From Clostridia bacterium (GTDB taxonomy: Bacteria; Bacillota; Clostridia; Oscillospirales; CAG-272): 36,038 nucleotides of DNA. Each line of letters opens with the position of its first letter. The stretch's first letter is position 1. Below the pieces are notes generated by a model. It saw only the letters and a program-made list of their open reading frames with translations, had not been told where the DNA came from and made no database searches. Positions 1 through 7,681 of this stretch are shown here, piece by piece. The position numbers were made by a program, and so were the translations under genes. The stretch lies in NCBI GenBank assembly GCA_017453005.1, contig JAFTKY010000007.1:1-36038 (forward strand), written 5' to 3'.

Positions 1-117
1 CATCCAAAGACCGCAGACCTATTGGAAAGCTGGCTGCGTATGCTTGCCGATAAAGGAGAGAAAGAGACCTTTGCTCACATAAAAAAGCTGAACAGAGAAA
101 ACAGAAGAAAATCATAA
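1..117 (+). CDS. C-terminal end of an unidentified protein (truncated by window start)
   Basis: An open frame runs from the first base to a TAA at 115-117 and gives the last 38 residues of a protein. The tail is charged and probably helical (it reads LLESWLRMLADKGEKETF, then a basic end). No family is recognised from so short a piece. The stop codon overlaps the ATA core of the sigma-E-like -35 proposed for the next gene, so this gene ends inside the next gene's promoter. Reality of the frame rests on its following hairpin and the absence of a better frame. Confidence 0.5.
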   Translation, partial: HPKTADLLESWLRMLADKGEKETFAHIKKLNRENRRKS

Positions 118-140
118 ATGGAAAAAGCTCCTCATACTAT
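114..140 (+). promoter_or_regulatory. Sigma-E-like sporulation promoter for the D-Ala-D-Ala carboxypeptidase gene
   Basis: The core -35 ATA (114-116, preceded by TC) is separated by 16 bases from CATACTAT (133-140). The Bacillus sigma-E consensus is roughly KMATA, 16-18 bases, then CATACAHT, so the -10 matches at 7 of 8 positions. The predicted start, about 7 bases further on, falls near 147, in the loop of the hairpin at 122-167. The same arrangement and spacing recur before yabP at 23241-23267. No sigma-A promoter is seen for this gene. The call is by motif and not proven. Confidence 0.55.
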
Positions 141-168
141 TATGTAGATAATAGAGAGGAGCTTTTTT
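122..168 (+). terminator. Intrinsic terminator hairpin whose 3' arm carries the next gene's SD
   Basis: The arms AAAAAGCTCCTC (122-133) and GAGGAGCTTTTT (156-167) pair perfectly. After a small internal loop, CTATTAT (137-143) pairs with ATAATAG (148-154) around a GTAG loop. The T-tract at 163-168 ends directly at the ATG at 169. The falling arm contains AGAGGAG (155-161), the only good SD for the gene, so in a read-through RNA the SD is base-paired. Confidence 0.85.
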
Positions 169-1362
169 ATGAAATTTACCGGATTTTTATGTATTTTTCT
201 TACAATCGTTATTCTTCTGTACCCTCTGACCGCCTCCGCTACAGATTATACGATGCCCACGGACGACGGCGCGCTTTACACCTCCGCAGACGCATCCGTT
301 GAGGGCAATGACTTCGACTGCAAAAGCGCGATACTCATGGAGGCAAACACGGGCAGAATACTTTATACCCAAAACGCCGACGAGGCTCTGCCGCCCGCGT
401 CCGTGACGAAGGTAATGACGCTTTTGCTTGTTATGGAGGCAATAGACGCAGGCAAGATAAAGCTTGACGATACTGTATCCGTCAGCGAGCGCGCGGCGTC
501 AATGGGCGGCTCACAGATATTCCTTGAGGTTGGTGAGCAGATGAGCGTTGAGGATATGCTCAAAAGCGTAATTATCGCTTCGGCAAACGACGCGGCTTGC
601 GCTTTGGCGGAGTTTGTCTGCGGAAGCGAGGCGGCATTCGTTGAGCAGATGAATTTGAAGGCAAAGTCGCTCGGCATGAATAACACTCATTTTGAGAATA
701 CGAACGGTCTTGACGATACCGCGCAAGGCCACGTTACCTCCGCGCGCGATATCGCTATCATGTCTCGCGAGCTTATAAAGCACAAAAAGATACTTGAATA
801 CAGCTCGATATGGATGGATACCGTGCGTAACGGTGCGTTCGGACTTACGAACACAAACCGTCTCGTGCGCTATTATCAGGGCTGTACGGGACTGAAAACG
901 GGCTCTACCGATAAGGCGGGCTTTTGCATCAGCGCAACGGCAGAAAGGGGCGGGGTCTCACTTATCTGCGTCGTTATGGGCGCGGCGACGAGAGATATAA
1001 GAAACAATATCGCGACCTCGCTTCTTGACAGAGGCTTTGCAAATTTTGAGGTCTATTCCGCAGAGGGCAAGACGCTTTCGGACATTCCCGTGCTCGGCTC
1101 GCCCGACAGATATATGACGGGTGAATATAGCGCATTTACGTATCTTGCCGATAAGGGAACGTCCTCGAAAATTCAGCAAAAGGTCACGCTGAACGAAAAT
1201 ATATCTGCTCCCATATCCAAAGGCGACGTTATCGGACGCGTCAGCTACACTCTTGACGGCAAGGAAGTGGGACACGTTGATATAACCGCGGCGGCGGACG
1301 TGCAGAGAATTGATTATTTTACGCTCCTTTTGCGCGGAATTTCACGGTTTTTTATGAAATAA
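169..1362 (+). CDS. D-alanyl-D-alanine carboxypeptidase (DacF/DacB type, peptidase S11)
   Basis: A low-molecular-weight penicillin-binding protein of 397 residues that would trim the terminal D-Ala of peptidoglycan stem peptides outside the membrane. A signal peptide covers about residues 1-24. The serine-protease motifs are present in order: SVTK at 78-81 (nucleophile S78, K81), SAN at 138-140 and KTG at 243-245. A C-terminal PBP5-type beta domain follows, ending in an amphipathic helix that probably holds the enzyme at the membrane. The ATG at 169 is fixed by AGAGGAG seven bases upstream. The sigma-E-like promoter suggests a role in spore cortex formation, as for B. subtilis DacB, which is sigma-E dependent. 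Sequence alone does not separate DacB from DacF or vegetative DacA, so no symbol is given. Confidence 0.93.
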   Translation: MKFTGFLCIFLTIVILLYPLTASATDYTMPTDDGALYTSADASVEGNDFDCKSAILMEANTGRILYTQNADEALPPASVTKVMTLLLVMEAIDAGKIKLDDTVSVSERAASMGGSQIFLEVGEQMSVEDMLKSVIIASANDAACALAEFVCGSEAAFVEQMNLKAKSLGMNNTHFENTNGLDDTAQGHVTSARDIAIMSRELIKHKKILEYSSIWMDTVRNGAFGLTNTNRLVRYYQGCTGLKTGSTDKAGFCISATAERGGVSLICVVMGAATRDIRNNIATSLLDRGFANFEVYSAEGKTLSDIPVLGSPDRYMTGEYSAFTYLADKGTSSKIQQKVTLNENISAPISKGDVIGRVSYTLDGKEVGHVDITAAADVQRIDYFTLLLRGISRFFMK

Positions 1363-1399
1363 AAAACGAATTTTCCTTAAATAAAACCAAAATAAGCTA

Positions 1400-1428
1400 T
1401 TGCAAAACAGGGCGTGTTGTGATATAAT
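1400..1428 (+). promoter_or_regulatory. Sigma-A promoter of pgi
   Basis: TTGCAA (1400-1405) is followed by a 17-base spacer and TATAAT (1423-1428), with TG one base before the -10 (extended -10). The start would be near 1435, about 24 bases before the pgi ATG, with AAAGGA as the SD. Confidence 0.8.
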
Positions 1429-1458
1429 AATCTCAATAAAACGAAAGGAATTTTCAAA

Positions 1459-2796
1459 ATGTCTGTAAAGTTAAACGATAAATATCTGAGCGGCTTTATT
1501 CAGCCCCAGGAATACGATTGCATCCGCCCTCTCGTTACCGCCGCACACGAGCAGGTAGTGAGCAGAAGCGGAGCGGGAAATGATTTCCTCGGCTGGGTAG
1601 ACCTCCCCGAAAATTACGATAAGGAGGAGTTTGCCCGCATAAAGGTCGCGGCTGAAAAGATAAAGAAGAGCTGTGACGTGTTCATAGTCATCGGTATCGG
1701 CGGCTCGTACCTCGGCGCGAGAGCGGTCATTGAGTTTCTCAAATCCCCCAATTATAACAACGTAAAAAAGGACACTCCCGACATATATTTTGCGGGCTGT
1801 GATATAAGCGCGGCGTCTATTGCGGAGCTGGTTGAGATATGCGAGGGAAGAGACGTTTGCATCAACGTCATCTCAAAGTCGGGAACGACCACCGAGCCCG
1901 CAGTTGCCTTCAGAGTATTCCGCGGAATGCTTGAGAAGAAGTACGGCGTCGAGGGTGCAAGGGAGAGAATTTTCGTTACCACCGACAAGGCGCGCGGAAC
2001 GCTCAAGGGCTTCTCCGATAAGATGGGATACGATACGTACGTAGTGCCCGACGACGTAGGCGGAAGATTTTCCGTGCTCACTGCGGTAGGACTTCTTCCC
2101 ATAGCCGTTGCGGGAATTGATATCGACGCGCTCATGCAGGGTGCGGCTGATGCGAGAATTGCTTATTCCGTAAACGATATTGATAAGAACGACGCGTACA
2201 GATACGCGGCTATAAGAAACATACTCTACAACAAGGGCAAGACCACCGAAATACTTGCGGGATACGAGTCCTACGCCAGAATGTTCAACGAGTGGTTCAA
2301 GCAGCTTTACGGCGAGAGCGAGGGCAAGGACCAAAAGGGAATTTTCCCCGCGTCGGTCATTTTCTCGACCGACCTTCACTCGCTTGGTCAGTATATTCAG
2401 GACGGAATGAGAAACATCTTTGAGACTGTCATCTCTATTGAGGATACGGGCGTATCCTTCAATATCCCCTATGACGAGGAGAATATCGACGGTCTTAATT
2501 TCGTGGCGAATACCGACCTCAATACGGTCAAAAAGCTTGCTATGCAGGGAACGCTTCTTGCACACGTTGACGGCGGCGTGCCCAATATTCTCATTGAGGT
2601 AGCGGACAGAAGCGCGTACTCCATGGGATATCTCATTTATTTCTTTGAGATAGCGTGCGCTATCTCGGGCTATATGCTCGGCGTAAACCCCTTCAATCAG
2701 CCCGGCGTTGAGGCGTATAAGAAAAATATGTTCGCGCTTCTCGGTAAGCCCGGCTACGAGGACATGAAGGCAGAGCTTGAGGCTCGCTTGAAATAA
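1459..2796 (+). CDS. pgi: Glucose-6-phosphate isomerase
   Basis: Interconverts glucose 6-phosphate and fructose 6-phosphate in cytoplasmic glycolysis and gluconeogenesis. The 445-residue length fits the shorter Firmicute type. Visible family signatures are the [14 protein letters not shown] loop near residues 75-90, the sugar-phosphate-binding run [10 protein letters not shown], and the second PGI signature [14 protein letters not shown] in the C-terminal half. The gene has its own promoter at 1400-1428 and appears monocistronic, since the next gene also has its own promoter. The start at 1459 follows a good AAAGGA site. Confidence 0.97.
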   Translation: MSVKLNDKYLSGFIQPQEYDCIRPLVTAAHEQVVSRSGAGNDFLGWVDLPENYDKEEFARIKVAAEKIKKSCDVFIVIGIGGSYLGARAVIEFLKSPNYNNVKKDTPDIYFAGCDISAASIAELVEICEGRDVCINVISKSGTTTEPAVAFRVFRGMLEKKYGVEGARERIFVTTDKARGTLKGFSDKMGYDTYVVPDDVGGRFSVLTAVGLLPIAVAGIDIDALMQGAADARIAYSVNDIDKNDAYRYAAIRNILYNKGKTTEILAGYESYARMFNEWFKQLYGESEGKDQKGIFPASVIFSTDLHSLGQYIQDGMRNIFETVISIEDTGVSFNIPYDEENIDGLNFVANTDLNTVKKLAMQGTLLAHVDGGVPNILIEVADRSAYSMGYLIYFFEIACAISGYMLGVNPFNQPGVEAYKKNMFALLGKPGYEDMKAELEARLK

Positions 2797-2829
2797 TCCA
2801 AAAAAATTCAAGAAATTGTATTATACCAC

Positions 2830-2858
2830 TTGAAAAACAAGAAAAATTGTGTTATAAT
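2830..2858 (+). promoter_or_regulatory. Sigma-A promoter of the small P-loop gene
   Basis: TTGAAA (2830-2835), a 17-base spacer and TATAAT (2853-2858). The start near 2865 leaves a leader of about 90 bases before the ATG at 2956. A GC-rich hairpin (2927-2942) sits at the 3' end of that leader. Confidence 0.75.
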
Positions 2859-2926
2859 ATAAAAAACAAAACCGAAAGCCGATGTATTTTGGTCAAGGTA
2901 ATGGAAATATTAAATACTTATATAAA

Positions 2927-2942
2927 GCCGCATCCGTGCGGC
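2927..2942 (+). other. Leader hairpin just before the SD of the P-loop gene
   Basis: GCCGCA (2927-2932) pairs with TGCGGC (2937-2942) around a TCCG loop. It stands directly before the GAGGAGG SD (about 2943-2949). There is no T-tract, so it is not a terminator. It could keep the SD region open or protect the leader; function is not shown. Confidence 0.5.
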
Positions 2943-2955
2943 GAGGAGGTTAATT

Positions 2956-3363
2956 ATGTTAAAGCTCATCATTGGAGTTAAGGGAACGGGTAAGACCAAG
3001 GATCTTATCGCAAGAGTAAACGACGCATCCAACAGTTCTGCAGGCGTTGTTGTATGTATAGAAAAGGGAATAGGTCTCCGCTTTGATGTCAAGCCTCAGG
3101 TAAGACTTATAAATACAAACGAATATTGCGTATTTGACGCAGACGCACTCTACGGCTTTATCGCAGGTATTCTTGCGAGCAACCACGATATTACCGACGT
3201 GTTCGTTGATTCCGCGCTCAAGATCGCCAATAACGATATCGTAGCGTTCGATACGTTAGTTAAGGAAGTTGACGAGCTCTCTCAGAAGCTCAACGTAAAT
3301 ATCGTTATGACCTCTTCTATCCCCGCTGAAGAAGCAAGCGATATCGTCAAGAAATATATCTGA
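2956..3363 (+). CDS. Small P-loop NTPase-like protein of unknown function
   Basis: A 135-residue soluble protein with a clear Walker A loop, GVKGTGKT (7-14), and a Walker-B-like strand DVFVDSA (81-87). Predicted strands alternate with helices (VVVCIE near 31-36, IVMTSSI near 116-122), as in a minimal P-loop core. No added domain, membrane segment or signal is seen. Similar short proteins are sometimes labelled PilT or ATP-binding, but nothing here supports pilus function. Codon choice (GAA, GCA, GTT, TCT) leans to that of the HU and surface-protein genes, not its GCG-rich neighbours, hinting at strong expression (impression, not calculated). It has its own promoter and two terminator-like hairpins after it, so it is probably monocistronic. 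Confidence 0.8.
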   Translation: MLKLIIGVKGTGKTKDLIARVNDASNSSAGVVVCIEKGIGLRFDVKPQVRLINTNEYCVFDADALYGFIAGILASNHDITDVFVDSALKIANNDIVAFDTLVKEVDELSQKLNVNIVMTSSIPAEEASDIVKKYI

Positions 3364-3377
3364 TACTTAAAATGATT

Positions 3378-3418
3378 CTTTCCGCTCTGCGCCACGGTGC
3401 AGAGCGGAGGGCGTTTTT
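3378..3418 (+). terminator. Intrinsic terminator after the P-loop gene
   Basis: CCGCTCTGC (3382-3390) pairs with GCAGAGCGG (3399-3407) around an 8-base loop, with wobble extension to 3378/3411, followed by TTTTT at 3414-3418. Confidence 0.75.
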
Positions 3419-3428
3419 CATATTTTCA

Positions 3429-3462
3429 CAAAGCTCGGGGAAGGTCTCCGAGCCTTTGTTTT
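3429..3462 (+). terminator. Second tandem terminator-like hairpin
   Basis: CAAAGCTCGG (3429-3438) pairs with CCGAG and CTTTG (3448-3458) with one bulged C, followed by TTTT. It lies 10 bases after the first hairpin and about 40 bases before the Lrp gene. It may be a backup terminator or an attenuator for the Lrp operon. Confidence 0.55.
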
Positions 3463-3500
3463 ACATGGGAAAATCAAAAAACTGAAAGGCAGAAAAAATT

Positions 3501-3983
3501 ATGAATATTCAGATACTTAACCTGCTCGCAAAGAACGCGCGCTATACCGTGAGTGACCTCGCCGTTATGACGGGACTTGACGAGGCAGAGGTAGAGGCTA
3601 ACATAAAGGAGCTTGAGGTCGCGGGACTTATCCGTGGCTACAAGGCGGTAATCGACTGGGAAAGACTTGACAACGCGTACGTTTCCGCGGTCATAGAGCT
3701 TAAGGTCGTGCCTCAGGACGAGTACGGCTTTGAGAAGGTTGCCGAGAATATCATGAAATATAACGAGGTCGAGTCTGTCTATCTTATGTCGGGCACGTAT
3801 GACCTTTGCGTTATAGTAAAGGGAAAGACCTTCCATGAGGTAGCCATGTTTGTTGCCAAGGAGCTGGCTACCAAGCACGAGATAACCTCAACTGCTACTC
3901 ACTTCGTGCTCCGCAGATACAAGGAGCTTGACGTTGAGCTTGTAAATACCGAGAAAGATGAAAGAGGAGCATACTCCTTATGA
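3501..3983 (+). CDS. Lrp/AsnC family transcriptional regulator
   Basis: A 160-residue feast/famine regulator. An N-terminal winged helix-turn-helix (about residues 3-55, DLAVMTGLDEAEVEANIKEL) is followed by the RAM ligand-binding domain (about 65-145, SVYLMSGTYDLCVIVKG). Such proteins sense amino acids and form octamers or similar rings. The gene overlaps the following aminotransferase by four bases (ATGA), so the two are translationally coupled. It probably controls this operon in response to an amino acid that the enzyme makes or uses. The ligand is not readable from sequence. No clear sigma-A promoter was found in the gap. Confidence 0.92.
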   Translation: MNIQILNLLAKNARYTVSDLAVMTGLDEAEVEANIKELEVAGLIRGYKAVIDWERLDNAYVSAVIELKVVPQDEYGFEKVAENIMKYNEVESVYLMSGTYDLCVIVKGKTFHEVAMFVAKELATKHEITSTATHFVLRRYKELDVELVNTEKDERGAYSL

Positions 3984-5155
3984 TAGATTATACCAAGGTT
4001 TTAAGCCGCATGGTAAGTCAGGACATAAAGCCGTCGGGAATACGTAAGTATTTTGATATTGCGGAGAGCATGGAGGGGGTAATATCCCTTGGCGTCGGCG
4101 AGCCTGATTTTCCTACGCCGTGGCATATAAAAAGTGCAGGCATACAGTCGCTTGAGCAAAGCAAGACCAAGTATACTGCAAACGCGGGGCTTCTGGCCTT
4201 GCGCGGTGAGATAAGCAAATTTTTAAGCAGAAAATACGGTCTGGAATATCAGCCCAAGGGCGAGGTGCTTGTGACCGTCGGAGGCAGTGAGGGAATAGAC
4301 AACGCTATCCGCGCCATAGTGTCGCGCGGTGACGAGGTAATCATTCCTCAGCCGAGCTTCGTGTGCTATGAGCCGCTTGTAAGACTTGCGGGGGGAGTAC
4401 CCGTAATTATTGACCTCAAGGCGGAGAATGAGTTCCGTCTGACGGCAGCCGAGCTTCGTGAAAAAATAACGGATAAGACGAAAATGCTTATCTTTCCTTT
4501 CCCGTGCAATCCTACGGGTGCTATTATGGAGAGGGAAGACCTTGAAGCTATCGCAGAGGTGCTAAGAGAGACGAATATCGTAGTCCTTTCCGACGAGATT
4601 TATTCCGAGCTTACATACGGAGAAAGCACCCACGTATCCATTGCATCTATTGACGGAATGTGGGAGAGAACCATAGTCATAAACGGCTTTTCCAAGACTT
4701 ATTCCATGACGGGATGGAGACTTGGATACGTCTGTGCGCCCGCGCCCATAATCGAGCAGATAACCAAAATACATCAGTTCGCGATAATGAGCGCACCCAC
4801 AACGGCGCAATACGCGGCTATCGAGGCGCTCAAGAACGGCGATTCTGATATTGAGAGAATGAAGGCGGAGTACGACGTGCGCCGTCGCATCATGGTCAAC
4901 GGCTTTCGCAAGCTCGGTATGGATTGCTTTGAGCCGCGAGGAGCGTTTTATACCTTCCCGTCGATAAAGGTGTCGGGACTTTCCAGCGACGATTTTTGCG
5001 AGCAGCTTCTTTATTCGCAAAAGGTTGCCGTAGTTCCCGGAAACGCCTTCGGCGCGTCGGGGGAGGGATTTATCCGCGCGTCCTACTGCTATTCCACCGA
5101 CCACATCAAAGAGGCAATAGACCGAATAGGCAAATTCCTCAAGGAAATAAAATAA
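3980..5155 (+). CDS. PLP-dependent class I/II aminotransferase
   Basis: A fold-type I aminotransferase of 391 residues. It has SLGVGEPDFPTP near the N-terminus, N177 in CNPTG, D205 and Y208 in LSDEIYSE (cofactor contacts), the Schiff-base lysine K239 in NGFSKTYSMTGWRLGY, and carboxylate-binding R247. The subgroup resembles Firmicute PatA or aspartate/aromatic aminotransferases. The substrate cannot be fixed, although pairing with an Lrp regulator suggests amino-acid turnover. The ATG overlaps the regulator's stop (ATGA), with GAGGAGC as the SD. A membrane-protein gene begins 14 bases after its stop, probably in the same operon. Confidence 0.93.
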   Translation: MIDYTKVLSRMVSQDIKPSGIRKYFDIAESMEGVISLGVGEPDFPTPWHIKSAGIQSLEQSKTKYTANAGLLALRGEISKFLSRKYGLEYQPKGEVLVTVGGSEGIDNAIRAIVSRGDEVIIPQPSFVCYEPLVRLAGGVPVIIDLKAENEFRLTAAELREKITDKTKMLIFPFPCNPTGAIMEREDLEAIAEVLRETNIVVLSDEIYSELTYGESTHVSIASIDGMWERTIVINGFSKTYSMTGWRLGYVCAPAPIIEQITKIHQFAIMSAPTTAQYAAIEALKNGDSDIERMKAEYDVRRRIMVNGFRKLGMDCFEPRGAFYTFPSIKVSGLSSDDFCEQLLYSQKVAVVPGNAFGASGEGFIRASYCYSTDHIKEAIDRIGKFLKEIK

Positions 5156-5169
5156 ATCGAGGTATTACT

Positions 5170-5964
5170 TTGATAAAAAACGGTTCAGTATCAAGAAAAA
5201 AACTGAATATCTTTTTTGCGGTCTGCGTTGCCGTGCTCTACTGCATTTACTGCTTTGCCCTTATCCCACTGTGGAAAATGTACGCAAACGACGTTTTGTA
5301 TATGGATACGGTGCTTCCCGAAATAGTGGAATACGCATACGACCTTGTGGAGCTTGCGGTCATAGCCCTGGCGTACGCGGTGTCTGTCTACTCCGTGTAT
5401 TCGTACGGGCTTGGCGGCACATGGATATCCGCTTTGATTTTCGGAGTGGGTACGCTCTTTAAATACGCGGTCAACCTTTGCGCGACCTGGCTTGATATCG
5501 GCTTTGACGCCGACAGCCTTTTAAGTGATATTTCAAGCGTTGCTTTGCCTATGCTTCTTGAGCTGCTGCAATATTTTATTGTTCTTTTAATAGCGTACAG
5601 GATACTGTCAAAATACCGCGAGCATCTCAAAAAAAGGGAAAAGGCGGCAAGAGCCCGCGGCGAGGAGCCTGCGGCAGAGAGCCTTTACCCCTTCAAAAAT
5701 CTTATCGACTTTAAAAACCCCGCAGTCAGATGCGCGCTATATTCGGGCATAGTGGTTGCTGTGAGCAAGGTCGCGCAGAGAATTGTGTACGATATTTTTT
5801 ACACACTCATGTACGGTCTGCCCGACACCTCCGAAATACCCGTAATGACAGTTTACTATCTGTCCGATATCATCGTGGGCATAGCGGTATATTTTGCGGT
5901 CGTGTTCCTTCTCATTCTTTTCTTTGAGAAGAGGCTCAGACGTGAGCTTTACGAGAATAACTGA
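5170..5964 (+). CDS. Six-helix integral membrane protein of unknown function
   Basis: A 264-residue protein with six likely membrane helices (about residues 12-34, 49-76, 82-105, 120-145, 180-205, 220-250). A charged cytoplasmic loop (KYREHLKKREKAARARGEE) lies between helices 4 and 5, and the C-terminus is basic. The start is taken as TTG at 5170, because CGAGG lies seven bases upstream and the frame otherwise opens deep inside the preceding gene. The next in-frame ATG (5278) would cut away helix 1. No family is recognised. It is the last gene before a terminator and may belong to the Lrp-aminotransferase operon. A transporter role for the same amino acid is conceivable but unsupported, and six helices with no motif do not decide it. 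Confidence 0.75.
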   Translation: MIKNGSVSRKKLNIFFAVCVAVLYCIYCFALIPLWKMYANDVLYMDTVLPEIVEYAYDLVELAVIALAYAVSVYSVYSYGLGGTWISALIFGVGTLFKYAVNLCATWLDIGFDADSLLSDISSVALPMLLELLQYFIVLLIAYRILSKYREHLKKREKAARARGEEPAAESLYPFKNLIDFKNPAVRCALYSGIVVAVSKVAQRIVYDIFYTLMYGLPDTSEIPVMTVYYLSDIIVGIAVYFAVVFLLILFFEKRLRRELYENN

Positions 5965-5972
5965 ATAAAAAT

Positions 5973-6036
5973 TATCCGCATATCTGCGGCGTGTCTCTCA
6001 CTTTTGGGAAATCGCCCGGACGTGCGGATATTTTTT
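5973..6036 (+). terminator. Terminator with a competing inner hairpin
   Basis: TATCCGCA (5973-5980) pairs with TGCGGATA (6023-6030) and is followed by TTTTTT (6031-6036). The left arm can instead form a short local hairpin, CCGCA (5976-5980) with TGCGG (5985-5989). The two pairings exclude each other, which gives an attenuator-like layout, although a plain terminator is the simpler reading. Confidence 0.65.
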
Positions 6037-6089
6037 GCAAAAAAATCCCGAAAAATATATTATTATTAAATATATATTTGAATAATTAC

Positions 6090-6119
6090 TTGACTTTTAC
6101 ACGGATTATCTGTTATAAT
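6090..6119 (+). promoter_or_regulatory. Sigma-A promoter of the nicotinate phosphoribosyltransferase operon
   Basis: TTGACT (6090-6095), an 18-base spacer and TATAAT (6114-6119), with TG one base before the -10. The start lies near 6126. The leader then holds an inverted repeat, CATTCT (6129-6134) with AGAATG (6150-6155). The repeat could be a repressor site or RNA hairpin; it does not match a motif I can name. Confidence 0.75.
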
Positions 6120-6192
6120 ATAAAGTGGCATTCTATCTTATAATGAGGCAGAATGTCCATTATCAAAAATCGCGTTATCGGAGGATACGGTC

Positions 6193-7656
6193 ATGAAGGA
6201 TATTAGCAGAAATCTCACGATGCTTTTTGATTTTTACGAGCTCACTATGGGCAACGGATATTTCAAGTGCGGATATGCGGATAAGATAGTTTATTTTGAT
6301 TTATATTACAGAGACAATCCCGACAACGGCGGCTTTGCCGTAGCGGCGGGACTTGAGCAGATAATAGAATACGTCAAGGATTTGAAATTTGATGCGGACG
6401 ATATAGCATATCTACGCACAAAGGGATATTTTGACGAGGAGTTTCTCTCGTATCTTTCCACCTTCAGATTTACGGGTGACATCTGGGCAGTGCCCGAGGG
6501 AACGGTAGTGTTCCCGGGTGAGCCTCTTATTACGGTAAGAGCAAGAGCCATTGAGGCGCAGTTTATAGAAACATACCTGCTGCTCATGGTAAACCACCAG
6601 TCACTTATAGCAACAAAGGCGGCAAGAATAACTCGCGCCGCAAAGGGCAGAGTAGTCAGCGAGTTCGGCTCGAGACGCGCGCAGGGCGCGGACGCGGCAA
6701 TACTCGGTGCACGTGCGGCGTATATCGGCGGCTGTAATTCCACCGCCTGCGCTATATCCGACCAGGTCTACGGCGTTCCCGCAACGGGCACGATGGCGCA
6801 CTCGTGGGTGCAGATGTTTGACGATGAATACACGGCGTTCAAGACCTACTGCGAGATATACCCCAATAACGCAACGCTTCTTATTGACACCTATAACGTG
6901 CTCAAATCGGGTATCCCGAACGCTATCCGCGCGTTCAACGAGGTACTGAAGCCCCTTGGTATTACCAAATGCGGAGTTCGTCTGGACTCGGGAGATATTA
7001 CGTATCTCACCAAGAAAATGAGAAAGATGCTTGACGACGCGGGCTGGACGGAGTGCAAAATAATAGTTTCAAACTCGCTTGACGAGTATATAATCCGCGA
7101 GCTTATCCGTCAGGGCGCGGAGGTGGACGGCTTTGGCGTTGGCGAGAGACTTATCACGGCAAAGAGCCATCCCGTGTTCGGCGCAGTATATAAGCTTTGC
7201 GCAGTCGAGGACGAGATGGGAAATATCATTCCCAAGATAAAAATAAGCGAGAACGTAGGTAAGATAACCACGCCTCACTTCAAGAAGATATACAGACTGC
7301 GCGGACGTGACACGGGCAAGGCGGAGGCAGACCTTATATGTCTGCACGACGAGACCGTGGACGATACGCAGCCCATAGAGATATTCGACCCCGAATATAC
7401 GTGGAAGCGCAAGACGCTTGAAAATTACACCGCAGAGGAGCTGCTCGTTCCCATATTCAAAAACGGAGAGCTTGTTTACGAGCTACCCACCCTTGAAGAG
7501 ATAAGAGCGCATCACAAGCGCGAGATCGACGGAATGTGGGAGGAGGTAAAGAGATTTACCAATCCTCACAACTACTACGTTGACCTGTCGCAGAAGCTCT
7601 GGGATATAAAGAATGATCTTTTGACCAAGAGCAGAAACGGCAAGAGCGCAAAATGA
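6193..7656 (+). CDS. pncB: Nicotinate phosphoribosyltransferase
   Basis: Joins nicotinate and phosphoribosyl pyrophosphate to give nicotinate mononucleotide in NAD salvage (Preiss-Handler route). The 487-residue length is normal for the Firmicute form. Recognised runs are EFGSRRAQGADAA (157-169), TMAHS with H203 (the likely phosphorylated or active-site histidine), and GVRLDSGD (261-268), which lines the phosphoribosyl site. The SD GGAGG lies close before the ATG. The gene has its own promoter and is followed after 25 bases by cdaA, so NAD salvage and cyclic-di-AMP synthesis may share a transcript. Confidence 0.96.
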   Translation: MKDISRNLTMLFDFYELTMGNGYFKCGYADKIVYFDLYYRDNPDNGGFAVAAGLEQIIEYVKDLKFDADDIAYLRTKGYFDEEFLSYLSTFRFTGDIWAVPEGTVVFPGEPLITVRARAIEAQFIETYLLLMVNHQSLIATKAARITRAAKGRVVSEFGSRRAQGADAAILGARAAYIGGCNSTACAISDQVYGVPATGTMAHSWVQMFDDEYTAFKTYCEIYPNNATLLIDTYNVLKSGIPNAIRAFNEVLKPLGITKCGVRLDSGDITYLTKKMRKMLDDAGWTECKIIVSNSLDEYIIRELIRQGAEVDGFGVGERLITAKSHPVFGAVYKLCAVEDEMGNIIPKIKISENVGKITTPHFKKIYRLRGRDTGKAEADLICLHDETVDDTQPIEIFDPEYTWKRKTLENYTAEELLVPIFKNGELVYELPTLEEIRAHHKREIDGMWEEVKRFTNPHNYYVDLSQKLWDIKNDLLTKSRNGKSAK

Positions 7657-7681
7657 TTTAAGTAAAGCAGAGGAGGAAATT

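Noticed and set aside
1873..2811. A 312-codon open frame antisense to pgi
   Set aside because: Same reason: full overlap with an intact conserved gene and no protein-like features.
2901..2981. 26-codon upstream frame overlapping the P-loop gene start
   Set aside because: No convincing SD, and the hairpin and SD of the real gene explain the region.
4996..5169. Upstream extension of the membrane-protein frame
   Set aside because: It lies within the aminotransferase gene in another frame. The TTG at 5170 has a proper SD.
5957..5986. A third sigma-E-like promoter in the terminator before pncB
   Set aside because: CATATCTG is a poor -10, and the ATA lies 19 bases away, not 16-18; a sigma-A promoter with good match lies downstream.
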